Positions 36,781 to 43,754 of a DNA stretch of 64,000 nt are shown here, one piece after another. The notes under the pieces are model-generated. The model saw only the letters and a program-made list of their open reading frames with translations. It did not search any database and was not told where the DNA came from. Made by a program: the position numbers and the translations under genes. The stretch lies in NCBI GenBank assembly GCA_018385335.1, contig JAHAZN010000035.1, forward strand, positions 1-64,000, in the 5' to 3' direction. Numbering within the stretch: the stretch's first letter is position 1; every line of letters begins with the position of its first letter. This DNA comes from Prevotella sp. (GTDB lineage: Bacteria > Bacteroidota > Bacteroidia > Bacteroidales > Bacteroidaceae).

Positions 36781-37944
36781 TTAGGTCTTCATGGCCTTCA
36801 CCCTTTCGAGTGCTTCCTTGATTTTCTCTTCTTTGGCGCAGAGGGAGATTCTCACATATCTGTCGCCATTGCTTCCGAAGATGAAGCCGGGTGTGATGAA
36901 CACGCGTGCTTCATAGAGCACCTTTTCCGTCAGTTCTTCGCAGTTGGCATAGCGTTCGGGGATGCGTCCCCAGAGGAACATGCCCACCTGATTGGTATCG
37001 AAACTGCAACCGAGCGCCGTCATTATCTCTTCGGCATATCTCCTTCGGGCGGCATAGGTCTCGATGTTGGCCTGACGGTGCCACGCCTCATCATTCTCTA
37101 ATGCCTCGGCAGCTGCCATCTGCAGTCCACGGAACGTGCCGCTGTCGATATTGCTCTTCACCTTGAGAATCCAGCTGATGAAGGTGGGATTGCTCACACA
37201 CATCCCCACTCGCCATCCCGGCATGTTATGACTCTTCGAGAGCGAGTTGAGCTCGATGCTACAGTCTTTGGCTCCCTCAATCTGCATGATGGAGAGGTGC
37301 TCCTCGTTGAGGATGAAGGAGTAGGGATTGTCGTTCACCACCACAATCTGATGTCTTTGGGCGAAATCGATCAACCGCTGATAGGTCTCCCTCCGTGCAT
37401 TGCCTCCCGTGGGCATGTTGGGATAGTTGGTCCAGAGGAGTTTCACGCCGGTGAGATCCATCTTCTCAAGTTCATCGAAATCAGGTTGCCATCCGTTGTC
37501 TTCCTTTAGGTTATAGTTCACCACCTGCGCTCCGAGAATCTTGCTAAGCGAGGTATAGGTGGGATAGCCCGGGTTGGGGACGAGCACCTTCTCTCCGGGA
37601 TTGACGAAGGCGAGGGTGACATGGAGGATGCCCTCCTTGGAGCCGATGAGCGGCTGTATCTCTGTGGCAGGGTTGAGTTCCACACCATACCACTTCTGAT
37701 AGAACCGGGCCATGGCCTCTCTGAGTTCGGGGATGCCCATTGTGGGCTGATAGCCATGGGCATCAGCTCTCTCGGCCACTTCGCACAGTCGTTTGATGGT
37801 TTTCTCTGAGGGTGGCATGTCGGGACTGCCTATCGCGAGACTGATGATGTCCATGCCTTGGGTATTCATGGCAGCCACCTCTTTCAGTTTTCTGCTGAAG
37901 TAGTATTCGCTCACCTCAGCAAGTCTGTTTGCGGGTTTTATCAT
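36781..37944 (-). CDS. Class I aminotransferase of the aromatic operon
   Basis: The 387-residue fold-type I PLP enzyme has ISLAIGSPDMPPSEKTI, the NYPNMPTGGNARRE loop and the Schiff-base lysine in NSLSKSHNMPGWRVGM. Its place between pheA and the DAHP synthase/chorismate mutase gene points to transamination of phenylpyruvate and 4-hydroxyphenylpyruvate. The sequence type alone (close to the diaminopimelate/alanine aminotransferase branch) does not prove the substrate. It starts 3 nt after pheA, a sign of coupled translation. ATG start. Confidence 0.9.
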   Translation of the reverse strand: MIKPANRLAEVSEYYFSRKLKEVAAMNTQGMDIISLAIGSPDMPPSEKTIKRLCEVAERADAHGYQPTMGIPELREAMARFYQKWYGVELNPATEIQPLIGSKEGILHVTLAFVNPGEKVLVPNPGYPTYTSLSKILGAQVVNYNLKEDNGWQPDFDELEKMDLTGVKLLWTNYPNMPTGGNARRETYQRLIDFAQRHQIVVVNDNPYSFILNEEHLSIMQIEGAKDCSIELNSLSKSHNMPGWRVGMCVSNPTFISWILKVKSNIDSGTFRGLQMAAAEALENDEAWHRQANIETYAARRRYAEEIMTALGCSFDTNQVGMFLWGRIPERYANCEELTEKVLYEARVFITPGFIFGSNGDRYVRISLCAKEEKIKEALERVKAMKT

Positions 37945-37947
37945 TGT

Positions 37948-38778
37948 CTATTTACTTTTATATTCTCCCAGAATCTTCAGTTCCCTCGTCAACGGCATGA
38001 TGGCATCGATGCTCTGCCGATAGCGAGTGAGGGTGTCGTAAGTCACATCGACATAGAAGAGATACTCCCACTCGTGGCCGATGATGGGCAACGACTGTAT
38101 CTTCGTGAGATTGATGCGATAGAAGGAAAGGATGCTGAGCACCTGTGAGAGCGACCCCTCCTCATGGGGCAGGGCAAAGACGAGGCTCGACTTGTCGGTA
38201 TCCTGGAGTGGGCGGAGGAAGTCGGCTTTCTGCGGATGACAGGTAACGAGGAAACGCGTGAAGTTGTGTTTGTTGTCCTCGATATGGTCCTCAAGAATCT
38301 TCATGCCATAGAGCTTGGCGGCCTCTGCACTACAGATGGCGGCCCATCCACGGCACTGGTGTTCGGCGATATACTTGGCCGAGCCTGCCGTATCTTCACT
38401 CTCCACAGCCTTCAGTTCGGGATGGTTAGCGAGGAAGCCCCGGCACTGCATCAGTGCTACGGGATGGGAGTGGACCTCCTGCACTGTCTCCCAACTGTCT
38501 TCGGGCAGACAGCAGATGCAGTGTGAGATATGCAGTTTGTGCTCTCCCACCACGGTGATGTCGGCCTCACGCAACAGTTCATAGTTGTGGAGCAGACTGC
38601 CTGCGATGGTGTTCTCAATGGCGAGCATCCCGATGACGGTAGGGTCGCGCTTGATGTTCTCAAACACCTCCTCGAAGGTGGCGCAACAGATGAGTTGCAC
38701 CTGCTCTCCATCAAAGAACTGGTGGGCGGCGATGTCGTGGAACGATCCTATCAGACCCTGTATGGCTATTCTCTTCAT
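37948..38778 (-). CDS. pheA: Prephenate dehydratase
   Basis: Converts prephenate to phenylpyruvate for phenylalanine synthesis. The 276-residue protein has the dehydratase domain at ~1-185 (QGLIGSFHDIAAHQFF, NFTRFLV with the catalytic Thr) and a C-terminal ACT domain at ~195-270. The ACT phenylalanine-binding motif ESRP of the E. coli enzyme reads QSLP here, which may mean altered feedback control. It has no fused chorismate mutase. Only 24 bp separate it from the stop of the GH51 gene upstream, with no recognisable promoter between them. ATG start. Confidence 0.94.
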   Translation of the reverse strand: MKRIAIQGLIGSFHDIAAHQFFDGEQVQLICCATFEEVFENIKRDPTVIGMLAIENTIAGSLLHNYELLREADITVVGEHKLHISHCICCLPEDSWETVQEVHSHPVALMQCRGFLANHPELKAVESEDTAGSAKYIAEHQCRGWAAICSAEAAKLYGMKILEDHIEDNKHNFTRFLVTCHPQKADFLRPLQDTDKSSLVFALPHEEGSLSQVLSILSFYRINLTKIQSLPIIGHEWEYLFYVDVTYDTLTRYRQSIDAIMPLTRELKILGEYKSK

Positions 38779-38802
38779 GTTGTCTTCAGTCTTCTTTATT
38801 CA

Positions 38803-41331
38803 TTATTTTGCCTTTTGTCTTGCCTGTTTCGTTATTCTCAAGGCTGCTACCGACCAGGCAGGCAGTGTGAGTGTCACTTCCTCTCCCACTTCTATCTCTC
38901 GCTCCGTCATTTCTTTCCAGGCTTTGTTGCGATCCGGTTGCTGTGGTCCGGTGAGCAGGGTCAAGACTGCTTGGGGCTTGCCTTCACCGATGATGGTTGC
39001 CAGGTCGGCGACTTTCAATGTCACCTCGGCATCGTGTGGCAACAGGCTCACCATCTTCACATCCATCTCGCCGGTCTTCTTCACTCTTGTCACCGAGCAA
39101 TCTATTCTCTTCTCTATCTCTGCCTTGAGCGGTTGATGTCCGTTGTCGCTGAGGTAGGCGGCCTCCACCTGCGATGCGATATACTCGTCACCGGCATGCT
39201 GGCCGAAGAGTTTCTGAATCTCATAGTTGGCGGTGGGTTTCACCTCAGTGTTGTTGAAATAGATAAGGTCGGGATTCCATTTCGTATAACCCTCTTTGGC
39301 CAACAGCGGCGCATAGGAAGCCATGACCACCACATCGGCGTTCTTCTCCACATGGGTGAGATAGGCAGCCTCGGCGAGCGCATTGCTCACATGATTGCCC
39401 TTCGATGCCCATTCGCCGAGATAGACCTTTGTTCCCTGACGGTCATAGTTGTCGTAGAAGTTGCGATGGTTGAAATACCAGCCGGGCGAGTTATAGTAGT
39501 GTTCGTCAACGATGGCGATATGATGTTCCTTGGCTGCCTGCCATCCATATTCGTAGTCGGAACCTTCCCAAAATGGTCCCACGGTGCCCACGAGGGTGAT
39601 CTCGGGATGAGCTTTCTTGATGCCTTCCATGAGGAACAGGTAGCGTTTCATGAAGACGTCGCTGATCAGGTCCTCGTTACCTATGCCGAGATATTTCAGT
39701 CCGAAGGGTTTGGGGTGGCCTGCCTTGGCTCTCAGTGCAGCCAAGGGTGAGGTCTTGGCATCGCCGTTGGCCCACTCTATCAGGTCGAGCAACTCCTGGA
39801 GATAGCTCTCCATGGTGAGGGGCTTGCCGTTATACTGGTAGGGCGATGGCTGTCCGTTGAGTTCTTCCTCAAAGGGGATGCCTCCCTGCTGTCCGTTGCC
39901 TCCCTTCCATGAGTTCTGACAGGGCACACCGGCTGCCAGCACGGGCAACGGTTCGGCACCGAGGTCTTCGCAGAAGGTGAAATACTCATAGAAGCCGAGA
40001 CCTCTCGTCTGGTGGTAGCTCCAGATGTTCATGTCTCCCTGGCGTTCCCACAGGTCGCCGATGGTGGCTTGCCAGTGGTAGATGTTGTCGATGCCCTGAC
40101 CATGAGAGGCGCAACCGCCGGGGAATCTGACGAAACGTGGCTTGAGGTCGGCGATCACCTGTGCCAGGTCATTTCGCAGTCCGTTCTCCCTTCCCTTAAA
40201 GGTGTTCTTTGGGAAGAGCGAGACGAAATCGATGTCGAGGGTTCCCTCCTGCAAGGGGCTGATGACAAGGCGTGCCTTGTCGGCGCTCTTCTTCGGTGTG
40301 AGCACGGCTTTCTGCTGTTTCCATCCCGTCGTGGCCTTGATGTTGCATGAGGCCAGGGTCTCGGTGTCGGCCATGAGGCTCACCTTCACGCTCCCCTTCC
40401 CTTTCACGAAGAGCGAGAGCAGATATTTCTCCTTAGCCTTGAGTGGGATGCCGTCCCATCCGTTATTGACGAGGGCTCCGCCCACCTTGGTCGTGGTAAG
40501 TTGGAGATAGTGACAGTTGTTCTCATGCAACGGCTGTTGGGTGGCCACCTGCCATGAGATATGCTCGCCTTCGAGGTTCCATGCGGTGGTGGCTGTCCAT
40601 CCCCTTCGGTCCTTCTCCGAATACTCGAAGTCGCGGTTTTCGATAAGTTCGGCATAGAGTCCGCCATCGGCGGCATAGCTGATATCCTCGAAGAAGATGC
40701 CCATGAGATTGGGCGAGATGTCCTTCACGTCCTTCGCATCGATGGTCACCGTGGCCTTGATGCCTTTGGCCTCCTTGGCGAGACGGGCGGCAGAGGCTAC
40801 GAAGTTCTCGCTCTCCTTGGCCCAGTTCTGTTCTCTGAGAATCTTCTTGTCGAGCAGGTTCTGCAGTGCCTTGTAGGGGATGCGTATCACGTTGTCCTCC
40901 GATGCTTTCTTCTGCTTTTCGAGCAAGGTTTCAAATGCTTTTTGGTCAAGATATGGATAGTCCTGCGGTTTCCACAGCGTAAAGTTGTCCGACTGTGTCT
41001 TGGCTATCTGTGGCTGTTTGGGGTTGGGGATGAAGGTGGCATAGAAGGTCTTGCCGTCGTAGCTCATCACGGGATAATAGAGTTTCTTCTCGCTTCCCCA
41101 AGGTCCGTAATCGCTCTCGAAGAGGTTGCAGTCCACATGTGTCCAATGCTTCCTGTCCTGCGAATAGGCTATCTGGAAGTTGCGTGTGCCGTTCTTCACA
41201 TCCGGCTTCACATAGATGGAGTCGGGATGGTTGGCCATCACTGTTGTCGCTACCATGGGGGTGGCAGCCACTGCGAATAAAAAAACCCGCCTCAGGAGGT
41301 GAAGCGGGAGTTTGACGTTATATCTTCTCAT
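38803..41331 (-). CDS. Alpha-L-arabinofuranosidase, GH51
   Basis: The 842-residue secreted enzyme removes arabinofuranosyl side chains from arabinan or arabinoxylan. A signal peptide (LLRRVFLFAVAATPMVATTV) is followed by an N-terminal segment (~38-125, YSQDRKHWTHVD, YDGKTFYATF) that resembles a short beta-propeller or lectin-like blade. A helical linker and the GH51 catalytic module (~195-830) follow. The acid/base is Glu553 in KYLGIGNEDL and the nucleophile Glu640 in VYLGEWASKG. The first ~20 codons contain a terminator-like hairpin (separate entry). Gene symbols such as abfA are used for relatives, but I do not assign one. Confidence 0.94.
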   Translation of the reverse strand: MRRYNVKLPLHLLRRVFLFAVAATPMVATTVMANHPDSIYVKPDVKNGTRNFQIAYSQDRKHWTHVDCNLFESDYGPWGSEKKLYYPVMSYDGKTFYATFIPNPKQPQIAKTQSDNFTLWKPQDYPYLDQKAFETLLEKQKKASEDNVIRIPYKALQNLLDKKILREQNWAKESENFVASAARLAKEAKGIKATVTIDAKDVKDISPNLMGIFFEDISYAADGGLYAELIENRDFEYSEKDRRGWTATTAWNLEGEHISWQVATQQPLHENNCHYLQLTTTKVGGALVNNGWDGIPLKAKEKYLLSLFVKGKGSVKVSLMADTETLASCNIKATTGWKQQKAVLTPKKSADKARLVISPLQEGTLDIDFVSLFPKNTFKGRENGLRNDLAQVIADLKPRFVRFPGGCASHGQGIDNIYHWQATIGDLWERQGDMNIWSYHQTRGLGFYEYFTFCEDLGAEPLPVLAAGVPCQNSWKGGNGQQGGIPFEEELNGQPSPYQYNGKPLTMESYLQELLDLIEWANGDAKTSPLAALRAKAGHPKPFGLKYLGIGNEDLISDVFMKRYLFLMEGIKKAHPEITLVGTVGPFWEGSDYEYGWQAAKEHHIAIVDEHYYNSPGWYFNHRNFYDNYDRQGTKVYLGEWASKGNHVSNALAEAAYLTHVEKNADVVVMASYAPLLAKEGYTKWNPDLIYFNNTEVKPTANYEIQKLFGQHAGDEYIASQVEAAYLSDNGHQPLKAEIEKRIDCSVTRVKKTGEMDVKMVSLLPHDAEVTLKVADLATIIGEGKPQAVLTLLTGPQQPDRNKAWKEMTEREIEVGEEVTLTLPAWSVAALRITKQARQKAK
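41279..41308 (-). terminator. Candidate attenuator: intrinsic terminator inside the start of the GH51 gene
   Basis: On the minus strand, codons ~8-18 of the GH51 gene form a 9-bp stem (CCCGCTTCA with TGAGGCGGG, one G-U pair) around the loop CCTCC, immediately followed by seven T residues. This has the full form of an intrinsic terminator. Its 5' arm can instead pair with a leader segment (see next entry), giving mutually exclusive structures. The loop and its left flank read TCACCTCCT, identical to the anti-Shine-Dalgarno end of 16S rRNA. Confidence 0.55.
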
Positions 41332-41369
41332 GTTCTAATGTTTTCTTTTCATAAGTTGAAATCACACGC

Positions 41370-41384
41370 AACTTCCCGCTCCAC
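41370..41384 (-). promoter_or_regulatory. Candidate antiterminator arm in the GH51 leader
   Basis: The minus-strand segment GTGGAGCGGGAAGTT can pair with AACTCCCGCTTCAC (41300-41313). That gives 11 contiguous pairs including one G-U, then three more after a 1-nt bulge. This would sequester the 5' arm of the terminator stem. Between the arms lies a five-codon ORF (ATG AAA AGA AAA CAT TAG) ending three bases before the GH51 ATG. The structure is seen by hand pairing; the function is inferred. Confidence 0.45.
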
Positions 41385-41393
41385 AGTAGCCTG

Positions 41394-41401
41394 CAAAGTA
41401 A
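41394..41401 (-). promoter_or_regulatory. Weak -7 box upstream of the GH51 gene
   Basis: Minus-strand TTACTTTG differs from TAnnTTTG at one position. Transcription from here would begin just upstream of the candidate antiterminator arm. Confidence 0.3.
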
Positions 41402-41543
41402 TAATAAAAGCTAAAGAAATAGGTGTCAATTCCACTCATATTGTTTCTTTTTTCTTGTTTTCAGTTGCAAAAGTATAATTTTTCTTTGAATGAGCAAAGA
41501 AATCGGAAGTTTTTTTCCGTCTTTTCATGGGTAATTCGTTTAA

Positions 41544-41835
41544 TTAGTCACTTTGCGGGCAAAACCGCGGAGTTAGCACCATCCCATGGGCAAAGAACAG
41601 GGGGGGGAGGTTAGCAAAAAGAATCTCCCCACCTATCGCTGCCTCTGTTGGTGTTGGTTACTGCCATTAGTAACTTTGCGGGCTGTAGGCCCAACCTGCG
41701 ATTAGCCCAGGGTAGAGCGAAGCGGCACCCTGGGGTATGTTGTGAAGAAGAACCACGCCTTGAAAAGGCAAAAGCGTTATACATCAACCAAGCGTACGGG
41801 GCGGATGGAGAGCCCATCGCTGCGAGTGCCAAATA
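41544..41835. repeat. Non-coding repeat element with two related units and a hairpin
   Basis: A 600-bp stretch between the GH51 and TPR genes has no convincing gene. It holds two related units: TTAGTCACTTTGCGGGC at 41544 and TTAGTAACTTTGCGGGC at 41667 (one mismatch in 17), each followed within ~25-30 bp by TTAGC. The second unit continues into a hairpin with arms CCCAGGGT/ACCCTGGG (41706-41713 and 41727-41734). A run of eight G residues lies between the units. The small minus-strand ORF here reads RFALPWANRRLGLQPAK, a kind of spurious peptide I associate with dispersed Bacteroidota repeats. I infer a REP-like dispersed element. Confidence 0.55.
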
Positions 41836-41938
41836 ACTTAGACATGTAGTTAGCTATTGTATCGCGGAAAAAGCCGGCGGCAGGCAAGGATTCTCCTTGA
41901 CGATACCACGGTGGGCATCATACTGACTGCCGTTGTCA

Positions 41939-42262
41939 TCAGATGCCGTGGGGATTGAGGAAACTGGTGTGCTTCCTTGCCTTCTTTTCTGTCCCTTCGG
42001 CCTGGAAATCTCCTGTGAGCGTATTGAGGCGCTGGGGGTCGAGTTGCAGCATCTTCTCTGCATCTTCCTTAGCTCCTCGGATGTCTCCCGTCTCATATCT
42101 CACCCTGCCTCTCAGCTGATAGGCTTCTGCATTGTCTGGATGATTGACGATGGCTTGGGTGAGCAGGGCGATGGCCATCACTCTGTCTCCCCGTTGCATG
42201 GCATCACGTGCCTGCTCTACGAGCACGTCTCTCTCTTCCTTGTTGTCTTTTGATGTTTCCAT
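41939..42262 (-). CDS. Small TPR protein
   Basis: The 107-residue cytoplasmic protein has no signal peptide and two tetratricopeptide units (AMQRGDRVMAIALLTQAIVN; YQLRGRVRYETGDIRGAKED). It ends in a charged tail. TPR proteins bind other proteins; no partner can be named. I use the ATG at 42262 (METSKDNKEERDVL), since the track's start is a TTG inside the upstream gene. It follows the C1 peptidase gene by 46 bp and may be cotranscribed. Confidence 0.8.
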   Translation of the reverse strand: METSKDNKEERDVLVEQARDAMQRGDRVMAIALLTQAIVNHPDNAEAYQLRGRVRYETGDIRGAKEDAEKMLQLDPQRLNTLTGDFQAEGTEKKARKHTSFLNPHGI

Positions 42263-42308
42263 AGTGTTTCTATTTTCTTTTCTAAGAAGTTGTCTCCCCT
42301 GCCCTTGC

Positions 42309-43709
42309 TCATTCGTCGGCAAGGAAGAGTGGGTCTTCGGGTGTCACCATTGTGGGTCTTTGTTCGCTAAGTTTGAGCAGGTCCTGCGGCACATACTGTT
42401 TGTCAACCACCAGTCGGAACATATATTCTCTCATCCAGCGGTCGGTCATAATCATACATCCGCTCTGTCCCCAGGCATTTCCCCAGCTGTTCTCCACCTT
42501 CCATTTGATGGCCTTGCCATCTTCATCCAAGTCAACAGCGGTGAGTGTCATGGCGTGTGTTGACCCGCTGTCGAAGGTACTGATACGCTGTGCCTTGTCC
42601 ATATTGAAAGTGGTACCAAAGAGGGCACCATAGTCATAGTTCTCTGTGTCGCCATAGCCTCTGCTGCGGTCGAGCATCTTGCCCACGTCATAGGAGCTGT
42701 ACATCTTCCTGCCATCTTTGAGTGCTGCAATGGCTAAGCGCGAGATGTCATCCATGGAGAGGTTGAGATATTTCCAGTTGTGTCCGTCGTAGGTGTGTCT
42801 GTCATACTCCACCTCGTAGGTTTTACCATAGGGACGTCTCGGGTCATTCATCACCATGATGAAGGAGCCGTTGAGTGGTTGTCCCACCACCTCTTCAAAG
42901 AAGGTCTTCGGTGTATAGGTCTTCTTCTTTGTCACGGTTTTTCCGCTTTTGTTCTTAAATGCGTAGTCAAATTCTGCAGGTGGTTCTCCTATACAGAGTT
43001 GCAGCATCTTATATACGATAGCGAGCTGTTCAGCCTTAGCCTTTTTTATGTCAGATGTTTTCTTTCCGTCAGCCACCATTTTTCTCAGCATCAGTCCTGC
43101 TTCTCTCAGTTTCGATGCTATGAGTCGTGACATACGCGACGTATTGTCCGATGAGTGGGTCTCTGCCATCACGCTCTTCGGCACGAGTCCATATTTGTCT
43201 GCGAGGTCAGCCACACCGCAGAAGGTGCCTCCGTCGTTGATAGGATGTTTAAAGAAAAACTGCACCCTAGCGTCGTCAATGGGCTTGTCGGCATGGTCTA
43301 TCACTGCCTGTAGGAAGAGGTTGGCTTTCTCCAACTGGTCATAGAAGAAGAGATAAGCCTGCGAGAACTCTACCTGTAGCGAGTCGGTGCGCTTGGCATA
43401 GTTAGCTCTCAGCACATTCAGCCCAGAGAACATCCAGCATCTTCCGCTACTCTGCTGGTCGGTGATCGACTGTTTTGGTGTCTCTATACTGAAGTAAGTA
43501 TCTATCTCGTTTGCATTAGCCTTGTTTTTTGCCAAGTTGTCAATACTGTTGGCAGCTATGGCATTTGCCAACGCCTTGTCTGCTGGCGTCATCTTCACCC
43601 TGCTTCTTATATCACTTAGCATTTCTGGGGTGATGCCTCCCCCCTTGGTCTGTGCGTTGGCAGCCATTGCGAGTGTGAGGGCGAGCGCCCATAAACAGTT
43701 TCTTTTCAT
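42309..43709 (-). CDS. Secreted C1 peptidase (bleomycin hydrolase/aminopeptidase C type)
   Basis: The 466-residue papain-superfamily aminopeptidase has a signal peptide (KRNCLWALALTLAMAANAQ), unlike the cytoplasmic PepC of Gram-positives. The triad is complete: Cys in QSSGRCWMFSG, His in GSTHAMTLTAV, Asn in VENSWGNAWG. It probably trims peptides in the periplasm or at the surface. I use ATG 43709; the track start is a GTG 15 codons upstream. It lies 45 bp after the CE1-GH97 gene and 46 bp before the TPR gene. Confidence 0.93.
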   Translation of the reverse strand: MKRNCLWALALTLAMAANAQTKGGGITPEMLSDIRSRVKMTPADKALANAIAANSIDNLAKNKANANEIDTYFSIETPKQSITDQQSSGRCWMFSGLNVLRANYAKRTDSLQVEFSQAYLFFYDQLEKANLFLQAVIDHADKPIDDARVQFFFKHPINDGGTFCGVADLADKYGLVPKSVMAETHSSDNTSRMSRLIASKLREAGLMLRKMVADGKKTSDIKKAKAEQLAIVYKMLQLCIGEPPAEFDYAFKNKSGKTVTKKKTYTPKTFFEEVVGQPLNGSFIMVMNDPRRPYGKTYEVEYDRHTYDGHNWKYLNLSMDDISRLAIAALKDGRKMYSSYDVGKMLDRSRGYGDTENYDYGALFGTTFNMDKAQRISTFDSGSTHAMTLTAVDLDEDGKAIKWKVENSWGNAWGQSGCMIMTDRWMREYMFRLVVDKQYVPQDLLKLSEQRPTMVTPEDPLFLADE

Positions 43710-43754
43710 AATTGTATTCTCCTTATAATATTTATATACATTATTACATTTCAC

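Noticed and set aside
38530-39750. 406-aa plus-strand ORF
   Set aside because: Antisense to pheA and GH51, which have clear motifs; Cys/His/Leu-rich composition typical of a shadow frame.
41610-41618. G-tract as a phase-variable switch
   Set aside because: The run of eight G lies outside any real coding frame or promoter spacer.
41611-41832. 73-aa minus-strand ORF with FALPWANRRLGLQPAK
   Set aside because: Lies in the non-coding repeat, overlaps the hairpin and looks like a spurious translation of a dispersed element.
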